5,493 nucleotides of DNA from Rubrobacter sp. (lineage in GTDB: Bacteria; Actinomycetota; Rubrobacteria; Rubrobacterales; Rubrobacteraceae): assembly GCA_013815575.1 (NCBI GenBank), contig JACDFX010000165.1, positions 1 through 5,493 on the forward strand. The letters run 5' to 3'. This document shows positions 1 to 5,112 of this stretch, one piece after another. The position numbers and the translations under genes are program-made. The notes under the pieces are model-generated. The model was not told the origin of the DNA. It saw only the letters and a list, made by a program, of their open reading frames with translations, and did no database searches. How positions within the stretch are numbered: position 1 is the stretch's first letter; the number at the start of each line of letters is the position of its first letter.

Positions 1-2
1 GC

Positions 3-332
3 TCATACCTGCTCGAAGGTGGCACCCTCAACAATACCCACTACCTCGCCATCCCGCTAAACGGCCCGAACAAGGCAGGGGCGCAGGTCGTGGCGAACTT
101 CCTGGAGAGCCCGGAGGCCCAGAGGGAGAAGCAGGACCCGAAAGGCTGGGGGGACCTCACCGCCCTTAGCCTCGACCGGCTACCGGAAGAGGCGCGCGAG
201 GGGTTTGCCGAGCCCGAAGGAGGTGCGACGCTTCCGACCCGCGCGCTGCAGGAGAACCGGGTGCCCGAGGCCCGGACGGAGTGGCTGCTCGGGCTCGAAG
301 AGGGGTGGCAAGAAGAGGTTCTGGAGGACTAG
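3..332 (+). CDS. ABC transporter extracellular substrate-binding protein, YnjB type (C-terminal part, 5' end outside window)
   Basis: The open frame runs from the window edge to the TAG at 330-332, giving the last 109 residues of a larger protein; the usual full length of such proteins is roughly 350-420 residues. The visible part has GGTLNNTHYLAIPLNGPNKAGA (residues 6-27), then ANFLESPEAQREKQDP and GWGD (residues 31-51). The 'SPEAQ' helix is typical of extracellular solute-binding proteins, and the K-x-DP-x-x-WGD continuation is, from memory, characteristic of the YnjB family (COG4134) of the uncharacterised YnjBCD importer. The acidic tail ends in LEED-like residues. The protein should sit outside the membrane, probably as a lipoprotein, and deliver substrate to the two permeases encoded directly downstream. 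Its signal sequence is not in the window. The substrate is unknown; related families carry iron, thiamine, polyamines or sulfate. The family call is fairly sure, the ligand is not. Confidence 0.85.
   Translation, partial: SYLLEGGTLNNTHYLAIPLNGPNKAGAQVVANFLESPEAQREKQDPKGWGDLTALSLDRLPEEAREGFAEPEGGATLPTRALQENRVPEARTEWLLGLEEGWQEEVLED
323..327 (+). promoter_or_regulatory. Ribosome binding site of the first permease gene
   Basis: GGAGG lies inside the last codons of the substrate-binding protein gene, 8 bases before a TTG. It is a full core Shine-Dalgarno match at good spacing and is the main reason for accepting the TTG at 336 as the start. Confidence 0.75.
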
Positions 333-335
333 GGG

Positions 336-1190
336 TTGGGTGGGCGGTTAAAGATCGCGCTGCTGCTGACCCCGGCCCTGGTGGTGATCGGGGTTCTCTT
401 CGCGGGCGGGCTCGTCGTCGCCTTCGTGCAATCTTTAGGCTACGTGCCGGCCATCGGCATGACCGATCTCACGCTCAACGCGTACCGAGAGATCCTCTCG
501 GATGAGGACTTCTTCGACTCGCTAGTCCTCACCCTGTACGTCTCGGGGGTCTCGACCGGCGTCGCGACGGTGCTGGCGGTGGTCGCCGCGCTCGCGCTCA
601 GGAGGTCTAGCGGGAGGGTGTCGGCGGTGGTGTTCCAGTTGCCGATCACGATCCCCCACCTCGTGGCCGCCGTGGGTATTGCCCTCATCGTCGGGCAGAC
701 CGGGCTGGGCGCCAGGCTCGCGGCCCTTCTCGGCCTGGTCGGCGAGCCAGGGGACTTTCCCGCCCTGCTCTACGACGAGTACTCCGTCGGCATTATCCTG
801 ACCTACGTTTGGAAGGAGGTGCCGTTTATCGCGCTCGTGGTGCTGGCCTCGCTGAGAGGTGTTGCCTCGGAGTTGGAGGACGTGGCCCGCACTCTGGGGG
901 CGGGGGCGTGGCAGCGGTTCTGGTATGTGGTCTTTCCGGTGATCTCACCCTCCGTGGTGGCGGCGAGCCTGCTGGTCTTCGCGTTTACGTTCGGGGCTTT
1001 CGAGGTGCCGTACCTGCTTGGCAAGTCCTACCCGACGATACTGCCCGTGATGGCCTACAACGAGTATCGGGACATAGACCTGTCGGCGCGGCCTACGGCG
1101 ATGGCTATAAACGTCCTCATCGCCCTAATCACCGGGGCGGTCGCGGCGCTGTACCTGCGGCTGGCCAGGAACCTGGGACGCCGTGGGTAA
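336..1190 (+). CDS. ABC importer permease subunit 1 (binding-protein-dependent transport, BPD_transp_1 type)
   Basis: A 284-residue integral membrane protein that forms half of the importer channel. Hydrophobic segments lie at about residues 6-30, 63-88, 97-120, 150-172, 205-228 and 254-275, giving six membrane spans. The cytoplasmic EAA loop that docks on the ATPase is visible at 181-205 (EDVARTLGAGAWQ, then VVFPVISP), with the conserved Gly at 188 and Pro at 201. The TTG start at 336 is chosen because GGAGG stands 8 bases upstream, the start follows the previous stop by only 3 bases, and it leaves a short basic N-terminus (R4, K6) ahead of the first span. The gene overlaps the next permease by 8 bp. 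In E. coli the equivalent YnjC is, as I recall, a single fused two-domain permease; here the halves are separate. The permease assignment is secure; the substrate is open. Confidence 0.93.
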   Translation: MGGRLKIALLLTPALVVIGVLFAGGLVVAFVQSLGYVPAIGMTDLTLNAYREILSDEDFFDSLVLTLYVSGVSTGVATVLAVVAALALRRSSGRVSAVVFQLPITIPHLVAAVGIALIVGQTGLGARLAALLGLVGEPGDFPALLYDEYSVGIILTYVWKEVPFIALVVLASLRGVASELEDVARTLGAGAWQRFWYVVFPVISPSVVAASLLVFAFTFGAFEVPYLLGKSYPTILPVMAYNEYRDIDLSARPTAMAINVLIALITGAVAALYLRLARNLGRRG

Positions 1191-1995
1191 GAAGGGGGGC
1201 AACCTGGGGCTCGCGTTCGCCGCGGCGCTGGTCGCGCTGCCGTTTGTACCCCTGGTTTTGTGGGCGGTCGCCGGGGAGTGGCGTTTCCCAGACCTGCTGC
1301 CGACCGCGTGGTCGCCGCGCGGGGTGGCCCACCTCGTCGAGCCCGGCGGCGGGGTGCTCGGGGCGACGCTCAACAGCCTCCTTATAGGGTTGGCGACGGC
1401 TGCGGCTTCGGTGGCGGTCGGGCTGCCGGCTGGGATGGCGATAGGTGGCTACGAGTGGCGGTTCAAGGGGCTCGTGATCTTCTTCGTCCTGCTTCCTATC
1501 CTGGTGCCCCCGCTGGCCTCGACGATGGGCGTCCACGTCACCTTTATCCGGCTCGGGCTCGCGGACACGGTCTTCGGCGTCTTTCTCGTCCACCTGGTAC
1601 CGACAGTGCCATACACCGCCCTGATCCTGGCTGGCGTCTTCTCCGAGCGGACCGGCGAGCTGGAAGAGGCGGCCAGGACCCTCGGCGCGAGCGCGTGGCA
1701 GGCTTTCTTGCGCGTTACGCTGCCGGGGGTCTTGCCCGGGGTGGCGGTGGCGGGGCTCTTCGCGTTCTTGATCTCCTGGGGCCAGTACGTGCTGACGCTC
1801 CTGATCGGGGGCGGCAGCGTCGTCACCCTGCCCATGCTCCTCTTCTCCGCCGCCTCGGGCAACGACCCCGTCATAACCTCTGCCCTGGCCCTGGCCTTCG
1901 CCCTGCCCGCGGTCCTGGCGCTGGTCCTGGCCCTCCGCGTCCTGAAGCCCGGCGAGAGGGCGGGCGGTTTCGTGGGCCCCGGTAAGGTCTCGTGA
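1183..1995 (+). CDS. ABC importer permease subunit 2 (binding-protein-dependent transport, BPD_transp_1 type)
   Basis: A 270-residue membrane protein and partner of the preceding permease. Hydrophobic spans lie at about residues 7-30, 62-88, 96-117, 127-152, 183-210 and 230-254. A textbook EAA loop is at 161-185 (EEAARTLGASAWQ, then RVTLPGVLP), closer to consensus than the loop of subunit 1. The GTG start overlaps the end of the upstream gene by 8 bp and gives a basic N-terminus (MGKKGG) before the first span. Its Shine-Dalgarno sequence is weak (GGGA at 1175-1178), so translation is probably coupled to the upstream gene. The C-terminus overlaps the ATPase gene by 4 bp. The two permeases share the ARTLGA-x-AWQ core of the loop but otherwise look diverged, as expected for a heterodimeric channel. 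Confidence 0.93.
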   Translation: MGKKGGNLGLAFAAALVALPFVPLVLWAVAGEWRFPDLLPTAWSPRGVAHLVEPGGGVLGATLNSLLIGLATAAASVAVGLPAGMAIGGYEWRFKGLVIFFVLLPILVPPLASTMGVHVTFIRLGLADTVFGVFLVHLVPTVPYTALILAGVFSERTGELEEAARTLGASAWQAFLRVTLPGVLPGVAVAGLFAFLISWGQYVLTLLIGGGSVVTLPMLLFSAASGNDPVITSALALAFALPAVLALVLALRVLKPGERAGGFVGPGKVS

Positions 1996-3017
1996 GCGCC
2001 CGCCTCGAACTGGAGAACGTCTGCCACCGCTACGGTGGGGACGAACCGGCGCTAGAGAACCTGAGCCTCGCGGTCGAGCCGGGGGAGCTGGTCGCGCTCC
2101 TGGGCCCCTCCGGGTGCGGCAAGACTACGGCGCTCAAGGTCGTGGCGGGCCTGCTGCGTCCGACCGCCGGCGACGTGCGGGTGGGGGGCCTCTCGGTCGT
2201 AGGCACCCCGCCCGAGAGGCGCGAGGCGGCGATGGTCTTCCAGAAGCCCCTCCTCTTCCCCCACATGAGCGTCGCCCAGAACGTTGGGTTCGGCCTTAGA
2301 ATGCGCGGGACGCGCAAGGAAGAGGCCGGACGGAGGGCGGAAGAGGCCCTCCGCCGCGTGCAGATGGACGGCTTCGCCGGGCGCTCGCCCGAGGAGCTCT
2401 CCGGCGGGCAGCAGCAGAGGGTCGCGCTCGCCCGCGCCCTCGTCACGGAGCCGAGGCTCCTGCTGCTCGACGAGCCCTTCAGCGCGCTCGACGCAAACCT
2501 GAGGGAGGAGATGCGGGAGCTGGTCCTCAGGCTCCAGCGCGAGGGCGGCCACACGACCGTCTTCGTCACGCACGATCAGGAGGAGGCCGTCATCCTCGCC
2601 GGCCGCATCGCCCTCATCTTCGACGGCAGGCTCCAGATGTACGACCGACCCGAGGCCTTCTACGACCGCCCCGCCACCCGCGAGGTCGCCCGCTTCTTCG
2701 GGGCCACCAACTTTATAGAAGGCCTGGCGAAAAACGGCTCCGCCCACACCCCGCTCGGCGACCTCAAACTAGGGAGGCCCGCCCCACCCGGCGCCCTCAC
2801 GCTCACCATCCGTCCCGAGGCCGTCCGCCTGGAGGGCGGCGAAAACTCCTTCCGGGCCCGGGTCATCTCCGCCTCCTACCTCGGAACCCAGGTCCACTAC
2901 GAGCTACAGACCGCGGGCACGGCCCTGCGCGCCGCGCTGCCCCCCCACGTCCGGCTCGCGGTGGGCGACGAGGTGACGGCCCGCCTGCCGGCCGAATCGT
3001 TGTGGGTGTTGAAGTAG
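1992..3017 (+). CDS. ABC importer ATP-binding protein with C-terminal TOBE-like domain
   Basis: A 341-residue cytoplasmic ATPase that powers the importer. All ABC signatures are intact: Walker A GPSGCGKTT at 38-46, Q-loop Gln at 84, signature LSGGQQQR at 136-143, Walker B LLLLDEP at 156-162, D-loop SALD at 164-167 and switch His at 194 (VTHDQEEA). After about residue 235 (FFGATNFIEG) a beta-rich extension with TIRPEAVRL (272-280) and SYLGTQVHYEL (295-305) matches the TOBE regulatory domain of PotA/CysA/FbpC-type ATPases. That makes it longer than E. coli YnjD, which lacks such a tail (about 217 residues). The GTG start overlaps the upstream stop as GTGA, and TAAGG at 1983-1987 may serve as a ribosome binding site. 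The gene ends the operon, with a convergent gene beyond. The ATPase role is certain; the substrate class cannot be deduced, as TOBE ATPases serve polyamine, sulfate, iron and sugar importers alike. Confidence 0.96.
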   Translation: MSARLELENVCHRYGGDEPALENLSLAVEPGELVALLGPSGCGKTTALKVVAGLLRPTAGDVRVGGLSVVGTPPERREAAMVFQKPLLFPHMSVAQNVGFGLRMRGTRKEEAGRRAEEALRRVQMDGFAGRSPEELSGGQQQRVALARALVTEPRLLLLDEPFSALDANLREEMRELVLRLQREGGHTTVFVTHDQEEAVILAGRIALIFDGRLQMYDRPEAFYDRPATREVARFFGATNFIEGLAKNGSAHTPLGDLKLGRPAPPGALTLTIRPEAVRLEGGENSFRARVISASYLGTQVHYELQTAGTALRAALPPHVRLAVGDEVTARLPAESLWVLK

Positions 3018-3211
3018 AGGCCCCAGGTATAAGGTAAGGATCGCTGGCGGCGCACCCCCGGTCGCTCTTCGGACCACCCGTGCAGAAACCGCAAGATACC
3101 GAAAAGCGGAGGAGTTGCCGATAGGACCGGCCTTACCACCCAAGCCTTACGCCTGGAACCTCGTACCTGAGTATTGGCGGTAGTTCCCGCCCGCCGGGCG
3201 GAGGAACAGCG
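3018..3211. other. Convergent intergenic region between importer operon and protease gene
   Basis: 194 bases separate the stop of the ATPase gene from the stop of the minus-strand protease gene. Two minus-strand open frames reach in from the ATPase gene's 3' end, but neither shows recognisable protein features. Apart from the hairpin near 3183-3207 I see no gene, repeat or U-rich terminator here. Confidence 0.6.
3183..3207. terminator. Hairpin in convergent gap, possible bidirectional terminator
   Basis: GTTCC (3183-3187) plus CGCCC (3188-3192) pair with GGGCG (3196-3200) plus GGAAC (3203-3207). This gives a 10-bp stem with a 3-base loop and a 2-base GA bulge. It begins 4 bases after the stop codon of the minus-strand protease gene and 165 bases after the ATPase stop. 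No T-run follows on either strand, so it is not a classical intrinsic terminator, though high-GC actinobacteria often use hairpins without U-tracts. The position supports an end-of-transcript role for the protease gene. Confidence 0.5.
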
Positions 3212-4216
3212 CTAAGGGTACTTTCCGTCGAGGCCGAGGACGTCGCCCCGGCCGAGCGACCTCTCGGCGGCCTGGCAGGGGCCGTTGACGATCGGGCTCA
3301 TGGTCAGGTCGCGGTGGCCGCTCTCGGGGACGTGGCCGAGGCCGAACACGTGGCCCCACTCGTGCGTAATGACGGCCTCCACGTCGTAGGCCTGGCGGCA
3401 CGAGCGGGCGTTGGGCGCCGCGGTCCATCGGAAGTCTGCCCGGTTGATCTTGACGTCCGCCGCGACGACCTCGTCGTAGCCCAAACTTCCATGGGAGATG
3501 GTGCAGGCCGCGGCCAGCGCTCCGCTCTCGAGGTCGCCGAAGGCGACGACGCTGCGGCCGTCGTTCGTGCCGCAGAGGCCGTCGCCCACCTGGGCCGGGG
3601 CGCCCGTCCTGCCCCCGTACCTCAGGGCTACCGGTACGTGATCCCCGAGGCGGCAATTGCTCCTGGTTTCGAACACGTTCGCCGCGCCCCTCCGGATCGC
3701 GTTCTTCGCCGCGAGCCGCCGGAGAGAGGGCGGCGTCGTGGAGACCCTGAAGCCGTAGGCCAGGGTCTCGGTCACCTTGTGGTCCAGGTCGGTGTTGGCA
3801 AGGTCGGAGCATCCCTCGCGGCTCGCGGCGCGAAAGAGGTCCGTTGCGGCGGGGTCCTCTAAATCAGCCTCGGCCACCGATTCGTCGCCGACATGCGTCA
3901 ACTCGACGGCGCCGTCCGGCAAGTGCTGTACCCCAAGCTCTTGCGCGCCCGAGGTCGTGAGCACCTCCGCGTAGACAGTCTGGCCGGCGGGCGGGACGAC
4001 GCTGGCGACCAGACCGTCCACGATCCGCCTCTCCCCGACGGGGCACTCGGCCGGCTCGACCACGTCGGGCAGGGCGGAGGCTTCGATCTCCTGCTCGTCC
4101 GCCTCGCAGGCTTTTAGTACCTGCGCTCCGGTCTGCGCCGCCGGCGTTCTGGCGAAGGTCGCAACCACCAAAACCGCGAATGCCAGTGCCAGGCCGGATG
4201 CGAGAAACCGTTTCAT
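3212..4216 (-). CDS. Secreted matrixin-type (metzincin) zinc metalloprotease
   Basis: The protein has 334 residues from the chosen ATG. It opens with a signal peptide (MKRF, then a hydrophobic stretch to about residue 23), probably cleaved near residues 26-28, so it should be exported. The metzincin zinc site HEWGHVFGLGH is at 285-295 (zinc ligands His285, His289, His295; catalytic Glu286), with a probable Met-turn at Met306 (LTMSPIVNG). KINRADFRW (256-264) and the ending GDVLGLDGKYP resemble positions in matrixins (peptidase family M10). Eight cysteines (37, 58, 136, 188, 215, 238, 273, 314) all lie after the signal peptide, so disulfides are plausible. The roughly 200 residues before the catalytic part match nothing I recognise, and I see no PRCGxPD cysteine switch. 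An in-frame GTG at 4231 would add five residues, but GGGGGTGA (4235-4228) sits on top of it and is better placed for the ATG. The gene stands alone, convergent with the importer and divergent from the phosphoesterase. The protease call is firm; the target is unknown. Confidence 0.88.
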   Translation of the reverse strand: MKRFLASGLALAFAVLVVATFARTPAAQTGAQVLKACEADEQEIEASALPDVVEPAECPVGERRIVDGLVASVVPPAGQTVYAEVLTTSGAQELGVQHLPDGAVELTHVGDESVAEADLEDPAATDLFRAASREGCSDLANTDLDHKVTETLAYGFRVSTTPPSLRRLAAKNAIRRGAANVFETRSNCRLGDHVPVALRYGGRTGAPAQVGDGLCGTNDGRSVVAFGDLESGALAAACTISHGSLGYDEVVAADVKINRADFRWTAAPNARSCRQAYDVEAVITHEWGHVFGLGHVPESGHRDLTMSPIVNGPCQAAERSLGRGDVLGLDGKYP

Positions 4217-4227
4217 GAGTCTGTTCT

Positions 4228-4235
4228 TCACCCCC
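4228..4235 (-). promoter_or_regulatory. Ribosome binding site of the matrixin gene
   Basis: On the minus strand this reads GGGGGTGA, seven of eight bases of the GGAGGTGA anti-16S complement, ending 11 bases before the ATG at 4216. It overlaps the alternative GTG start, which argues against that start. The divergent phosphoesterase gene has the same eight bases in a similar position. Confidence 0.55.
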
Positions 4236-4254
4236 TACATATGCCACCTGACGC

Positions 4255-4290
4255 GCCGGTTCGGTTCTGTCGCAAACCGGCACGAACCGC
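4255..4290. promoter_or_regulatory. Cluster of four CGGTT boxes (two direct, two inverted), candidate operator
   Basis: CGGTT occurs on the + strand at 4257-4261 and 4262-4266, and as AACCG at 4275-4279 and 4285-4289. The largest dyad is GCCGGTT (4255-4261) with AACCGGC (4275-4281), 7 bp with a 13-base gap. A second is CGGTTC (4262-4267) with GAACCG (4284-4289). The cluster lies just downstream of the predicted protease promoter, about 40-75 bases ahead of its start codon. It could bind a repressor as DNA or fold in the leader RNA. No regulator is known to me for this motif. Confidence 0.4.
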
Positions 4291-4299
4291 ATGATACAT

Positions 4300-4328
4300 G
4301 CTATATGTTCCCCGCGGCAGGGTGGCAA
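4300..4328 (-). promoter_or_regulatory. Sigma-70-type promoter of the matrixin gene
   Basis: On the minus strand TTGCCA (4328-4323) matches the -35 consensus at 5 of 6 bases. After exactly 17 bases TATAGC (4305-4300) matches the -10 consensus at 4 of 6. Transcription would start near 4293, giving a leader of about 75 bases to the ATG at 4216. This local AT-rich patch is unusual in such GC-rich DNA. Confidence 0.55.
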
Positions 4329-4360
4329 CACACAACATGGTGGGGCTTCTCTCCACGCGG

Positions 4361-4380
4361 GCGGGCCGAGGCGGGCCGAG
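4361..4380. repeat. Perfect 10-bp tandem repeat (two copies of GCGGGCCGAG)
   Basis: GCGGGCCGAG is repeated head to tail without a mismatch at 4361-4370 and 4371-4380, and the following GGC begins a degenerate third copy. The unit equals about one helical turn. It lies upstream of both divergent genes, some 35-55 bases behind the predicted protease -35 box. It may be a protein-binding array or simple slippage. Confidence 0.7.
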
Positions 4381-4417
4381 GGCAGTACCAGTAGGGTCGC
4401 AGGCGGTATGCTCTGGC

Positions 4418-4427
4418 GGGGGTGATC
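4418..4427 (+). promoter_or_regulatory. Ribosome binding site of the metallophosphoesterase gene
   Basis: GGGGGTGATC matches nine of ten bases of GGAGGTGATC, the complement of the 16S rRNA tail, and ends 10 bases before the GTG at 4438. The long match compensates for slightly wide spacing and supports that start. Confidence 0.65.
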
Positions 4428-4437
4428 TGAACCAGCC

Positions 4438-5055
4438 GTGAAGATTCTGTGCATAAGCGACGAAATCGAGCCCATGCTGCACGGGCCGAGCCTGAACTCC
4501 TACGCGCGGGGGGTTGAGGCGGTGGTCTCCTGCGGGGACCTCCCCTTCGACTACCTCGAGTACATCATCACCTTCCTCGGCGTCCCGGTCTATTACGTCC
4601 TTGGCAACCACGACCCCGCGCCCGACAGCCCGGAGTACCCTGGCGGCTGCATTTCCCTGGACGGCAGGGTGATTGAGGTAGGAAGGGGCGAGGAGCGGGT
4701 AACCCTTGCCGGGCTCTCCGGCTCGCCGATGTACTCCGGCGGCCCGAACCAGTACACCGGGCGCCAGATGGGCCGCCGGGCGCGGGCGCTGTCGGCCAGG
4801 ATCCGGTGGGGCAGGCTCCTCGGGCGACCGGCACCGCGGGTCTTCGTCACCCACTCCCCGCCCTTCGGCCTCGGGGACCGGAAGGACAGGGCCCACGTCG
4901 GCTTCGAGCCTTTTCTGGGCCTGATCGACCGCCACAAACCCCCGCTCTGGTTGCACGGGCACGTCCACCTCTACGGGCCGGACCAACAGAGGGTCACGAA
5001 CCGGGACGAGACGAAGGTCGTCAACGTTTTCGGCCACCGTATCTTGGAGGTCTAG
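4438..5055 (+). CDS. Calcineurin-like metallophosphoesterase
   Basis: A 205-residue protein without signal peptide or membrane span, probably a cytoplasmic phosphohydrolase using two metal ions. The family blocks appear in order: ISDE at 6-9 (Asp8), CGD at 32-34 (Asp34), GNHD at 56-59 (Asn57, His58), THSPP at 138-142 (His139) and GHVH at 174-177 (His175, His177). Block I is normally D-x-H; here it is D8-E-I10, so one usual metal ligand is absent, which may define a subfamily. The ending KVVNVFGHRILEV is a typical last strand of small bacterial metallophosphoesterases. The GTG start fits the ribosome binding site at 4418-4427 and places MKILCIS as the usual first strand. The substrate (nucleotide, phosphodiester or phosphoprotein) cannot be told. 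The gene diverges from the protease gene and is followed, after a hairpin, by a ParB-like gene in the same direction. Confidence 0.92.
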   Translation: MKILCISDEIEPMLHGPSLNSYARGVEAVVSCGDLPFDYLEYIITFLGVPVYYVLGNHDPAPDSPEYPGGCISLDGRVIEVGRGEERVTLAGLSGSPMYSGGPNQYTGRQMGRRARALSARIRWGRLLGRPAPRVFVTHSPPFGLGDRKDRAHVGFEPFLGLIDRHKPPLWLHGHVHLYGPDQQRVTNRDETKVVNVFGHRILEV

Positions 5056-5063
5056 CGCTTTTA

Positions 5064-5095
5064 GGCCGGCGGGGCCCTTGTTGCCCGGGCCGGCC
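5064..5095 (+). terminator. Strong GC hairpin between phosphoesterase and ParB-like genes
   Basis: GGCCGGC (5064-5070) pairs with GCCGGCC (5089-5095), and GGGC (5072-5075) with GCCC (5083-5086). This gives 11 GC pairs around a 7-base loop with a small 1x2 internal loop. It begins 8 bases after the phosphoesterase stop. No T-run follows (GGTTGTAGG), so it may terminate without one, attenuate, or protect the 3' end of the upstream message. Only 17 bases remain before the next start codon. Confidence 0.5.
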
Positions 5096-5112
5096 GGTTG
5101 TAGGCTGGAACC

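Noticed and set aside
2052..2747. Minus-strand open frame of 231 codons inside the ATPase gene
   Set aside because: It is fully covered by intact ABC ATPase motifs on the plus strand.
2897..3143. Small minus-strand genes (79-80 codons) at the end of the ATPase gene and in the convergent gap
   Set aside because: They overlap the ATPase C-terminus, no ribosome binding site or protein motif is evident, and two overlapping frames of similar size indicate chance.
3314..3862. Long plus-strand open frame of 182 codons opposite the protease gene
   Set aside because: It is antisense to a gene with clear signal peptide and zinc motif; its composition (Arg/Ala/Val rich, no motif) is that of a high-GC shadow frame.
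4255..4290. H-type pseudoknot in the protease leader RNA
   Set aside because: The two stems interleave correctly, but zero bases remain to cross the 6-bp stem, so both cannot form together; alternative hairpins or a DNA operator are more credible.
4407..4412. TATGCT as a -10 box for the phosphoesterase gene
   Set aside because: No -35 match lies at suitable distance, and transcription from it would begin near 4419, within the ribosome binding site.
4228..5037. Minus-strand open frame of 269 codons covering the phosphoesterase gene
   Set aside because: The plus strand encodes all metallophosphoesterase blocks; the minus frame has no recognisable domain and is a shadow.
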